DNA of 64,000 nt, taken from Vicia villosa (Eukaryota > Streptophyta > Magnoliopsida > Fabales > Fabaceae). Position 1 is the stretch's first letter, and every line of letters starts with the position of its first letter. The position numbers were made by a program, and so were the translations under genes. The stretch covers positions 372,001 through 436,000 of the forward strand of contig NW_026705444.1 in NCBI RefSeq assembly GCF_029867415.1. Reading direction: 5' to 3'. This document shows, piece by piece, positions 30,167-40,930 of the stretch. Below the pieces are notes generated by a model. The model worked only from the letters and a program-made list of their open reading frames with translations, was not told the DNA's origin and did no database searches.

Positions 30167-32857
30167 TTACTCCTGGTCAAAGGAAATCACATCCTCAGCT
30201 TTCCAGTTGTTCAATCCACTGTTGTGAGCAGGGGGTACCCAGCTGTTCCAGTTGCAGTTGTCTTTTTCATCTCCCACAGCATTGATTTCATTAGTGGGAA
30301 AATGAGCCGGTTATCCTTCTGGATAAGGGATCTACTCTGCTGGATACGAGAGCCCAGGCTGAGATATCTCTGTCGGCTGAGCGAGATGCTCGATAAGGCC
30401 GTCCCATGAAGTCGGGATGATGTCTTGAATAGAGACTTGTGCATCTTGATGAGGAGTGTATGCTGACAGAAAGCAACCCTCGTTATTTGGTATTTCTCTG
30501 GCTTTTTCAAGAGCGAAATTGTCATCGTAATGTTCATCCCATCCAGTTGGGACAATGTCCTTAGCAATTTGTGAGCTTGGAGGAGCGGAGTATTTCACCA
30601 TATAGTCATATTTGCCGCTGGGTTCTCCTAGCGTGTCCCATACTTCTTTGGGTGGATTTTGATATTGCTCAGTGACAGGACTTGTGAAAATTTGATCATT
30701 TCCAATTTGATCACCCCATCCAGTCGGGGTAAGGTCCTCCATAGCAATATAAGAATTCTGAGGTTCGGCATACTGATAATTATACCCGCCGTTTGGTTCT
30801 CCCACAGTATCCCACATTCCCATGGAAATGGGTGGAATTTCATCTGGATATGGCTGAATGATATGGTTCAAGAACACTCCTTCATCTTCAATAGCGTTTA
30901 CTTCTTGGCTGACGAAGTGTGACATTAATCCTCCAGAACGAGGACTTTGATCATTCTTTTGATAGCCCAGACCTAGCTTGTCAGATTTGTAGGGTATATC
31001 GGGAAGCTGTCCCCATACTGTGCAATCACCCTGTTCAATCACGGCTTTGGCATCTTTGAGAGAAGCCATAGTTGTAGTTGGAGTAGCAGGAATATGCTTG
31101 GTGGTAGAGACATCTGGAGAGACCACCTCAAATGATTGGCATGGAGTTTCGATGAATTCGTCCTCCAACTCGACATATTTGGAATTGCTTAGGTGACTAA
31201 CCACATATTCCTCTTCGCCATAGACTGTGACAATCTTTCCTTTTACTGGATATTTTAACTTCTGATGCAGGGTAGAAGTTACAGCGTTTGCCCCATGTAT
31301 CCAAGGGCGTCCAAGTAAACAGGAGTAGGCTGGGTGAATTTCCATTACGTAAAAGATAGAATCAAAGATTTGAGAACCCACTCTGATTGGGAGATTCACT
31401 TTTCCGTATACCGTTCTGGTTGACCCGTCAAAGGCTCTTACCACAACATCGCTTGGTTGTAACACAATTCCTTCGAAGTCAAGTTTTTCTAGTACTGTTT
31501 TCGGTAACACGTTCAGAGAAGAACCGTTATCTACTAGCACATGAGATAGAGTGGTGCCATTACATTCAATGGAGATATGTAAGGCTTTGTTGTGATTTTT
31601 CCCAGCAGGGGTTAGATCCATATCAGAGAAACCGAGACCATTGCTCACGGTTAGATTGGCAACACAATTCTCAAATTGGTCGACTGAGATCTCTTGAGGC
31701 ACATGCGCAGCTTTCAGGAACTTCATCAGAGCTTTGGCATGAGCTTCTGAATATTTTAGCAGAGATAGCATTGAGATTTTTGAAGCAGTGTGCCCCAGTT
31801 GCTCAACAATATTGTAATCACTCTTGCAGATGATTTTCAATATTTCCTCCATTTCTTGCTTTGATGGATCCTCAGCAGTGATCTCCACCGGGGTTTGAAC
31901 TTGTTCAGCTTGTGGCTCTTTGCCTCGAGCGTTGACATTTTGATTAGGAATTGGGACTTGGACTGGACCAGCAGCAACATTTGGAGAAATTTCTGGTGAA
32001 AAGATTCTTCCACTTCTCGTGATCTTGCTAGTACCCACAATATTACCCACAGTTGGAGTAGTTAACTTTGCGGTCTCTTCAGTTGAGGTACTCTGCTTAA
32101 CTCCATGAACATAAACATTAGTGTCATATCCCCATGGGACAGCTTTGTCTGAGGAGTATGGAAATGGAGTTGGACTAGCAATGACTACTGATGCCACTTT
32201 GAGTGTAGCAGAAATTTTGAATGGAGCCTTGGCAGAGATTTTGAATGGTAAGCTGGAGATCACTGAGGCATCCTCTATTCTTATCCCGTTTGCAAAGACT
32301 TCGCACAGCACGTCCATAGAAGGGAGCCTCTCAAACATAATGATACGGCGATCCATCCATTTTTGAATTCCCATCCTCAGATTTTCACAACCATTGGGCA
32401 GGCAAGAGCAGTAAAAGCAGTCGAGGTCACATCCTGGGAAGTAACCAGCTCGGATTAGCTTTCCTTTGACTTCGCAGAGTGGAGTTGATAATTCGTTCAC
32501 ATCATAGATGTAAACAGTGTCCAGGATAGCGTTAACAGTTTTGTCATGCTTTGGCATAGGTGCAGTGATGACATTTGGAGTTTCTGGAGGATCGAACTCA
32601 ATTTCACCAGCATCTATCATATCTTGTATTTTATTTTTCAGGGCCCAGCAGTGATCTGCGTCATGTCCTGGACAGTTTGAGTAATAGGCACATGTCGCAT
32701 CAGGGCGATAATTCGGAGAGGAAGTGTTGACATTCCTTGGAGGACCTCTTAAGGTAATCAGATCTGCTTTTAGCAAGTGCTGCAATGCCTGAGAGATTGG
32801 CATGTTGATTTTGGTGAAATTTCTTCTTGGTGCATCTGGTCGATGCGTGTATTTTGG
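30167..32857 (-). CDS. pro: Ogre zinc-knuckle, protease and gag-pro tail
   Basis: The frame continues in phase from gag after the TAG at 32858-32860. A variant knuckle CAYYSNCPGHDADHC lies near the start. The aspartic protease is mid-region: LVDNGSSLNVLP (catalytic Asp in a DNG context, as in several Tat elements), RAFDGSTRTVYG and CLLGRPWIHG. The tail has two long and one short repeat units with WDT(V/L)GEP and PTGW. Further in-frame stops lie at 30332-30334 (TAG) and 30311-30313 (TAA). The frame then stays open through NEINAVGDE to the likely natural stop TAA at 30167-30169. The protease would mature the Gag-Pol polyprotein. Confidence 0.85.
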
Positions 32858-33928
32858 CTATTGATCTTTTTGAGGTGCAGATGTGGAGATCAGAACTGCC
32901 CCTACAGATTGATGCTGCTCACTTTTGCGATTTTTCTGAATTTGTGTTGCATTGACCTCATTTCTCCCGCTGATGGGCCTTTTTGTAGTACCAGAGGTGG
33001 AACTTATTTGAATTTTTCCATTTTGAATGCCACTTTCGACACGTTCTCCGGTCAGTATCAGGTCAGTGAAACCTGATGATGAACTTCCCAGCAAATGGCT
33101 ATAGAAAGGGCCAGTTAAAGTGCCCATGAACATGTCAACTAGTTCGCGATCAGATAAGGGTGGTTGAACCCTTCCAGCCATATCTCTCCACTTTTGTGCA
33201 TATCCTTTGAAACTTTCTTTTGGTCCCATAGACATGCCCCTTAGTTGAGTACGGGTTGGTGCAAGATCAGCATTGTATTGGTACTGTTTGTAAAAAGCAG
33301 CAGCTAATTCTTCCCAAGTATGAACCTTGGTATTTTCCAGCTGATAGTACCACTCGAGTTGTGTACCCGACAGACTTTCTTGGAAGAAGTGAATCCACAA
33401 CTTGTTATCCGTTGTATGAGGTTGTATCTTCCTCACATAGGATCTCAGATGTAGTTTCGGGCAAGAAACTCCATCATATTTTGCAAAGACAGGAACTTTG
33501 AATTTTGGAGGGATAACAACATCCGAGATGAGCCCTAGATCATTGAAATCTAAGCCAGGTATTTTTTGTATCTCCATAGCTTTCATACGGTCTTCCAGCT
33601 GTTGGTATTTTTCACCATCCGGTTCGTCCCCAGAATGATCATTTTCTTCATTTGAACAGAGAGAGGGTTTAGCAGAACCCTGGTTGCTTTGATTGTCTTC
33701 TTGTTCATCATCACCGACTGTTTCAGGGATCGGTGGCTTTGTGAACTTTTTGTCTGGAATTTTGATCTTTCTTCTCAGGTGACTCACACCTACAGATCCT
33801 TTGGGCTTCTTTTTCTTCTTGATTATCAGGGCTTTCAGTTCTTGTTGCCCCTTTGCCAGTTCCAGAATTGCCACTTGAACTTGGGCATTCTGTGCTTCGA
33901 GATTCTTGATACTCATTTCAGATTCCAT
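32858..33928 (-). CDS. gag: Ogre Gag capsid protein, truncated by a TAG
   Basis: The start is taken at MESEMSIKNLEAQ (33928), which follows a splice-acceptor-like TTTATTTCAG; a frame from 33973 (MTDFSSS) is also open. An N-terminal coiled-coil-like stretch (IKNLEAQNAQVQVAILELAKGQ) and a Lys-rich segment precede the retrotransposon gag domain (LRSYVRKI, WIHFFQESLSGTQLEWYYQL, WEELAAAFYKQYQYN, ESFKGYAQKWRDMA). It would assemble the cytoplasmic particle packaging genomic RNA. TAG at 32858 interrupts the frame before the zinc knuckle; the next codons continue the family sequence in phase. Confidence 0.92.
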   Translation of the reverse strand: MESEMSIKNLEAQNAQVQVAILELAKGQQELKALIIKKKKKPKGSVGVSHLRRKIKIPDKKFTKPPIPETVGDDEQEDNQSNQGSAKPSLCSNEENDHSGDEPDGEKYQQLEDRMKAMEIQKIPGLDFNDLGLISDVVIPPKFKVPVFAKYDGVSCPKLHLRSYVRKIQPHTTDNKLWIHFFQESLSGTQLEWYYQLENTKVHTWEELAAAFYKQYQYNADLAPTRTQLRGMSMGPKESFKGYAQKWRDMAGRVQPPLSDRELVDMFMGTLTGPFYSHLLGSSSSGFTDLILTGERVESGIQNGKIQISSTSGTTKRPISGRNEVNATQIQKNRKSEQHQSVGAVLISTSAPQKDQ

Positions 33929-34229
33929 CTCTTCTGACTGAAATAAACAGCGAGAAGATGAGAAATCCGTCATGTGAACCTGTTATGAAAATGTGTATGA
34001 CTGGACGCCATGTGTATGAAATGCAAATGCAATGTATATGAATGCAATGTATGAAATGTATATGCAATGCATGAAGTGAAATGTGTGTGCAATGTTTCAA
34101 GGATCTTAGAGTTTAGATTTGTTAAAGAAGAAACAAACGTTAGTTAATCAATTTATTTCTTTTTTCTTTTTGCTTCTTTTTTCTTTGCCTCATTTGGGCT
34201 TACAAGACAGAAATAAAGTAAATGATCCT

Positions 34230-35573
34230 TCAGGTCTCCCGTGGACGCTTTCTCTTTGCCCCCAGGAATGTGTTGATCTGCTGTTCTTCTTGAAGCTGTC
34301 CGGTGAGCTCCAATATCCTTCTCTCATAGTCTTGACAGTATGATTTGAAGGTGTCTCTTTCCTCTTTGAGTTGAACCCAAGATTTTTGCAACTCTTCTAG
34401 GTCAGTTGGCATGTCCGGGTGTAGAATAACTTGAGGTTCATATCCTTCGACCTCTGGTTCAATAGTCACAGGTAGAACAGCAGGATATGGCATAAGGAGT
34501 TTCTGAGCATGAGTGCGGACCCATCTGAGGTAGGGTTCCATAGGAATAGAATTCCATTGCCCCAGAGTTTTGCTTTCTATTCTATAGACACTGCCCCATG
34601 CATGTATGAACCTTCGTCGGTGTTTATGAGAATCATTCTCGTAATCAAACACAATGCCATGGATAATCATGTCATGAGGACCGTTGCTCCTTGCATATCC
34701 GAATTGGCATAGAGCTAAAGAGGGATTGTAAGTGATGCCTCCTTTGATGCCAAGGAGTGGCACATTAGGGTACTCTCCACAATGATCAATGATAGTAATG
34801 TCTCTTTGAAAGAAGTTGTTCCAACGGATATCTGAATGAGACAAAGACATAATCCTGCGAGACCAATGCATTCTTTGTTCATTTCTCAACACTGATCGGG
34901 GAAGATGAAATGTAAACCACCTAGCCAGTAGTGGTATACAGCACATGAGAGTTCCTCGTTTCTTCATGGTACGAGTGTGTAGAGAATGTAGAATGTCTCC
35001 CAGCAATGTTGGTACCGGTTTACGGATTAGGAAAAGGTTGATGATGTGTACACTTATGAACTGGTCGGGATTTGGGAATAAAACCAACCCATAGATCAAA
35101 AGGGCCATAACCTCCTCAAAAGCTGGATAACTTTTGTTTTCTAGCAGCAGTCGAGCCTTTTCCAACAAGAACTTGGCAAGCAAACCCTTAACTCCACTCT
35201 TTGTTTCCCAATTGGACTCGATTTCTGATTTCCGCAGATGTAAAGCAGCAGCAATGACTCCAGGTTTTGGAATCCTTTCTAAACCAGTGAAAGGTAATTG
35301 ATTTCGAACAGGTAATCCCATTAGTTCAGAGAATTCTTCCAAAGTGGGTACCAACTGGTAATCAGGAAAGGTAAAGCAATGATGTTTTGGGTCAAAGAAC
35401 TGGAACAGGACCCGTATCATGTCTTCTTCAAATTTTGAGGTAACCAAATGGAGTAGGTGACCATGCCTTTCGGTGAATTGAACATTCCTGGGGAATTCTG
35501 ACACTAAGTCTTTTAGTTCAGACGGTACCGTCGAGATGTTGATTCGGATGTAATCTTTGGTGGCGGGAGCCAT
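34230..35573 (-). CDS. Ogre ORF1 protein (upstream of gag)
   Basis: Open frame of 447 residues from MAPATKDYIRI (35573) to KRPRET; an in-frame Met at 35672 would add 33 hydrophobic residues, but the shorter start follows TTTGTTTTTGCAGGTA, a splice-acceptor-like site. An additional ORF before gag is diagnostic of Ogre; its role is unknown. The sequence resembles plant-mobile-domain-type proteins (HCFTFPDYQLVPTLEEFSELMGLP, RWFTFHLPRSV). The C-terminus is predicted coiled coil (LEELQKSWVQLKEERDTF) and ends in a basic KRKRPR stretch that could act as a nuclear signal. It is intact here. Confidence 0.88.
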   Translation of the reverse strand: MAPATKDYIRINISTVPSELKDLVSEFPRNVQFTERHGHLLHLVTSKFEEDMIRVLFQFFDPKHHCFTFPDYQLVPTLEEFSELMGLPVRNQLPFTGLERIPKPGVIAAALHLRKSEIESNWETKSGVKGLLAKFLLEKARLLLENKSYPAFEEVMALLIYGLVLFPNPDQFISVHIINLFLIRKPVPTLLGDILHSLHTRTMKKRGTLMCCIPLLARWFTFHLPRSVLRNEQRMHWSRRIMSLSHSDIRWNNFFQRDITIIDHCGEYPNVPLLGIKGGITYNPSLALCQFGYARSNGPHDMIIHGIVFDYENDSHKHRRRFIHAWGSVYRIESKTLGQWNSIPMEPYLRWVRTHAQKLLMPYPAVLPVTIEPEVEGYEPQVILHPDMPTDLEELQKSWVQLKEERDTFKSYCQDYERRILELTGQLQEEQQINTFLGAKRKRPRET

Positions 35574-36229
35574 TACCTGCAAAAACAAAGGTAAACTCTT
35601 TGATCCTTGAAGTGTTTGGTGCAAAAATGATATGCTTATGATGCAAACATGTGGCACACAAAAACAAATCAAACAATAGCCTTAGGTTTAAAGGCTTGCA
35701 TGGAGCTGATAGGTGATACCCTCCCCACTGAAGTTGTGTTGGTTAAAACCTGTCCTAGAATTGGATTCGGGTTCTATGATCCTTGGAAGTAACATCTCAA
35801 TACGGCGCTCGAGCGGCCGATCAAAATATTCCTCGAGGATAACTAACTTCGATCAATTTCAAAGCTAGCCACTTAAAAGGCCACAAGTCAAGTTCAACTA
35901 AAAAGGTTCTAAGACAAATTAGTGTTTAATGACATTTCGGAAGCCTAATATACTCCTTGATCGTTTTCAAGGGATATCAGTATAAACCAAAGTATCGCAC
36001 TAACGATGACTACCAGATCAACCGTATCGGTACATGCCGTACAGTCTCCTTGGTCTATTGTCATATACTTAAGGTATCTCGAGATTCGGGTTAGAATCTT
36101 TCACACAAGCAAAATACCCAAGCAAGCCTTTGAAAAATAGAGCAATCAAGTCAATCAATTGAAAACATCGAAGTGATCTATTCTCTTAAGGTAACCCCTT
36201 TTGAAAACATTTTGTTTTTTGAAAGTAAC
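35574..36229 (-). other. Ogre 5' leader
   Basis: About 650 bp between PBS and ORF1 with no ORF of note. It could hold packaging signals and a splice donor; the best GT seen is AAGTATATG on the minus strand at 36062-36070. Confidence 0.6.
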
Positions 36230-36247
36230 TCCCCAGCAGAGTCGCCA
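36230..36247 (-). other. Ogre primer-binding site
   Basis: Minus strand TGGCGACTCTGCTGGGGA, four bases (GAAC) after the 5' LTR end. It is identical to the PBS of the surrounding 12.9 kb element. Confidence 0.9.
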
Positions 36248-36251
36248 GTTC

Positions 36252-39200
36252 TGTGGACCTCCGATTTTTTTTAATACCGGGCCATACCTCTGATCTGTAG
36301 AGATACGTGAACTGACTCTTTTTTGTCGCTTAATGCTTTCGCATTTTTTTTGAAAATTCACAGAGTCGCCACCGACCTTTTATTTTATCCAATTAAGGAA
36401 AGGTTTATAAAAGAAACAGAAAAAAGACCTTTAAGAAATTCTGGGTAAGGGGGTAGGTTATACAAAGGGAAGGTGTTAGCACCCTTTGTATCCATGGTTA
36501 TCCATGGGCTCTTAAGTTTGCTTAGCTCACTTGTCTTTCGATCACTTTTCAATTGCTCTGAAATTGCTCATATGTGGTTTCAAATACTTTTGTAAATTGA
36601 ATTCTGTAATGATCCGTGTGTGGATGTATACAAAATGCTTGTTTATCTTTCGAAAGATGTTTTGAAAAGAACGTTAACTTTGTAATAACCCGTGTTTGGA
36701 TGTATACAAAGTATTGTCTTTTTTTGAAAGTTTTGAAAAATCAACAGTGTATGAGAATTTTGTTTGTTTTGATTTGAGCAAGCAAACTAGGAGGTCTACC
36801 CTGAGTTGTAAGGTCTTTATCCTATTTCCTTTAAAAATCTATCCTTTCACCGGATATAAAAGCAAGGTTCGATTTTGTACTCAAAACAGTAGAATTTGAC
36901 TTTGATTTTGAAAGATTGAAAAGGGATTTACCTTAAGAGGTGCAAGTGTGATTGTGATTGGATTCAGATATTTATCTTTGAAGTTAGTGATCTAATGGTT
37001 CAGTTTTATCTTTGACATACACGCAGTTTATATTTGCTGGAAATTAAAGTGCGGAAATGTAAAGTGCGGAAAGTAAATCTACGCTATTACATCGATTGTG
37101 CAGGAAATGTAAACTAGCCTATTTACATGTATTTGACATCCTATACATTTATCTAGGAATTTAAATTGCAAGAAAAGTAAAAGGCATGTTTTTTGGTTTT
37201 TTATGATTTCTTTTAATTATAATTAATGTATGATTAATTAAATTAAAATGGAGAAAAAAGATGAAAATTGATTTAAACCTAGAAATTAAGTTTAAAATAT
37301 GTACAAAATATTTATCAATTAATTTTAAAACAAAACTAATTTTTTTGGAATTTTTGAAATTGATTTGAAATTGATTTAAGTTAATTAAAACATAATTATG
37401 CAAATAATTATACAAATAATTAAAACTTAAAGATAAAATTATTCAAAATATGTACAAAATTAGTTTATAATATATAAATAATTTTTAATATAAAGAACAA
37501 TTTTTTTTAGGATTTTTTGATTGGTTAGAATAATTAAAAAGCAAATATATAAATATATACTAATTAATTATGTAAAATATTGAAATTATGAAGAAAAATA
37601 AAATATTTTTATTTCAGAAAATAATATATTATTTTAGAAGTCTAAAATATTTTTTGTGTATTTTTTGGATTTTTAAAACTATTTTTAATTAATTTAACAA
37701 AGAAATTAAAATAAAATAGAAAATAAAAGGATACTGATCCTGTGTGGTAATTTGTGAGGGAGCATGGTGTGCACGCGTGATCTGGATCATTGGATGATTC
37801 ATTAAATGAAATCAGAGGGTCCAGAAATTGAGGCACGTGGTAGAAGATACACCTGCAAGGCACAGAATCAGAGAGAATTTAAAAGGGTACGCGCGCGCTT
37901 CTGAACCAATGAGGTGGGGACACCTCATCATCTTCAACCTCTCGCTAGGGCCTTTTACAGCGCTTTTATGAAAGAGCGATGTAATTGATGAGCTTCAAAC
38001 CTGCAAAATAGCGAACAGGGGTAAACGTGTAAAGAAATTTGGCGCGATGGTACCATTCAACTCGTCTGATCCATACGAACCTAATGGTACTATTTAGAAC
38101 CTCTAATTTTGCCTATTTCAGAAAGCCCTAATTTTGAGTTGAAGAACCCTAAAATGGTATATGCTACAAACAGCCATTAAAATCCAATTGAAACTCCAGA
38201 AACGACCAGAGCTTCAAACCAAACACAATTATGCATCTACATCTTGTTAAATATGTGTGAGTTATGAGATATAAGTTGATTTTAGTTTGAACAAACCGTG
38301 GCCTAGGTAGCTCGATTTATGAGGTTTCAAGACTTGGAAATGATTGAGATATGTTCAGTAATGCTTGAGGAAAGTGTTTAAGTGTTTAGTTTGTATTGAA
38401 AATGGATTAAACTCAGAATTCGAATTTTGAATTTCCTTGAAATTTTTAAAGTGTTACAAGCATGGTACAAGCATAAGCATAGCTCTGAATTCGTGTCTCT
38501 TGTGTTACTGAACTAAGATAGCTTATTTATAAGCTATGTGTGCTTAGAATTGAAGCTAACTTGCAGCTAGTTGCCTTTGTTGAAACTTTGGTTTTTTAAT
38601 ATTAAAAACCTTTGAAAACTTGACCAAGTCTTGCCCTCCTTCAATGCACCTGCCTTGCCCTTCAATTCTCTGCAGAAGATGAAGATTCCTTAGGGGTGAG
38701 TCATGCTTGGAAGTTAAGCTACCATTATCCATGCATTTTCCTTTTAATTTTAATCTTAAAGTAAGATAAAATCATGCAAAAAATGGATAAAAAAGGTATG
38801 GGCTTAGTCTTGGTCGTGGGAGGCCCATAGTAACATGTAAATGATGTTTGAATGCTGAAAACTTGGCCCCATTTGGAAAAAATACATTTTTGAGCAATGT
38901 TGATTTCATGCATTTTCCCAAAATTTAGCCAACTTCAACAATGTGTAAATCCTTCAATTTTTGTCATATGAAGGAGATATTGCACTTTTTAGAAACCTCA
39001 AAGCGTCCTCTAACCAATGTCTTTGGTCTCATGTCAAAATGATTTTTGAAGCTCCTTGTGTGTCCTTTTGAAAAAAGTGTCTTTTTGTTGACTTTGAAAA
39101 TGACCTGTAATGTCTTTGATCATATTTTTCAAATGGTGAATCCAATGACCATGGGATCAATGGCATTTGAAAGATAATTGAATTTCCTTCAAAACAAGCT

Positions 39201-40925
39201 TTGGTTTGAATTTTTTGGATGAAGGATGAGAGAGTTATGATCAGTCAAAGTTGAGTTGACTTTTCAGGCAAAAACCCTAATTTTGAATCTTAGGGTTTTG
39301 TTGATTTTTGATCTTTCCTTGATGAATTATGATCATCCAATGATCAAATGATGAATGCTTTGACAAAATATGGACTTTGACAAAAAATTTCATTTTTGAC
39401 TGTCTGTTGACTTTTTTGGTCAAACGGGTCGTCTGTTGACTGTTTGAGCTGCTGACGGTGCGTCTGAGTGAATTGAAGTTTGAAAATTTGTATGATGGTA
39501 CTTTGAGATATATGGATGTGTATGAAATCCATTTGAGCTCTCAAAAACTTGTTGCTCCTGTAAAAACAAGAAAAACCCTAGTCAGGGACTGTTTATGTAG
39601 GAGACAGTTAAGCGTACCTGATTTTTGCGCAGTGTTGAGTCTCTGCTAATCGCGTGATATTCAGAAGACTTCTAGCACAAAGATCTTGGAATTTTGAATT
39701 GTGAAAGATTGATTTGATTGATGGTACAAAACACTGAGAATTGTACTGCCAGCAGTTTGGCTGTCAACTGACTGTTCAGGTATTGATGTAGCAGTTAGAG
39801 TGAAAAATCAACAGTCAAAGTTAATTTTCTTTTTTGTTGTTTTTTTGTTTTTGTTTTATGTGAAAAATGAAAGTTTATTTACATGACTTGTTAGAAAAAC
39901 ACAGACATAATAAATAACTAATATTTACGGTATGCGGGCAAAATTACCGATAATAACCCTGAAAATCATTTAATGCACAGAAATAGAAATATTTGACTGG
40001 CAGAAAACACACAAAATATTATCTTAGTAATTAAGCAATATTATGACAAATAGTACAACATTTAATACTGACAGTACAAATATCACATACTATATTGAAC
40101 AGTACGACGAATAAACGGTACATTTAAGAAATAAGAAATACTGCAAATTTTAAGAATGACGATTAATAACCCATGCTATGAACAATAACATGTAGATGAT
40201 TGGGAGCATAACCATTGCAGGTCCACACTCCTCAGGACTATGCAGGCAGAAGAAAGTCATGATCACCGTAGCAATGGTGATGACTGTAAGAGACAGTGTC
40301 TCTATCCACTTTGCCATTCTTGTCAGGGAAGAAGAAAGGATGGATTATGAAGTGGAAATTTGAGAGATGAATTAGAATTTGATGTGAGATTTTTATGGAA
40401 GAATGTGAGAGGTATTTATTGAATGGAAAGAAGGATAGAGACGTTGGGGAATAGTGTGATTCCGTACAAAAGGAAAATTTGAGTGGAAGTAAGATTTGAA
40501 AGAAAGTGGAGATAGTGTTGGAAAAAGGAGAGATTTGATTTTTGAAAAAGAGATTTGAAAAGATTTTTGCAAATAATGGAATATAGTACAAAAATTAGTG
40601 GGAAACAAAAGATAATAATAATCTACTTGTTACCAGTACAGTCTGAGTTTCCTGATTCTGCGCCTGCAAAAAGATTTAACTCTGCACCAATTGTGTCAGT
40701 ACCATTCATCTGTAAATAAATAAATAGCATGTGTGAAGTAATAAACAGTATTTGGCGTTTGCGTAAGAATAAATTCAACTGCAAGCCAAATTACTGTATT
40801 CTAAAAACTAAGTATTTCATATGTCAGGATATTTGTTGAAATAAAAATCCATGATTATATGAGACTCTTAATTTTTAGATTGGAGTTTTCTTGAAAAATA
40901 TGTGGGCAAATTTTGGGGTATAACA
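36252..40925 (-). repeat. Ogre 5' LTR
   Basis: 4,674 bp, nearly identical to 19769-24442. Differences seen include an 11-bp duplication near 37360, a 12-bp deletion near 37720 and the mismatch in the GCGCT hairpin near 37978. Confidence 0.95.
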
Positions 40926-40930
40926 TCAGG

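Larger units (their letters stand above)
19769..40925 (-). mobile_element. Ogre element (Ty3/gypsy, Tat lineage), full length
   Basis: 21,157 bp, TGTGGACC...GTATAACA, flanked by TCAGG at 19764-19768 and 40926-40930. Both LTRs are 4,674 bp. Minus-strand order: 5' LTR, PBS, ORF1, gag, protease, putative intron, RT-RNase H, additional RNase H, integrase, satellite-bearing 3' region, PPT, 3' LTR. Length, LTR size, an ORF upstream of gag and the dual RNase H match Ogre elements of legumes. By-eye LTR comparison gives about 15 substitutions and a few indels (11, 12 and 1 bp), so insertion is recent. Coding is nearly intact. Confidence 0.95.
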
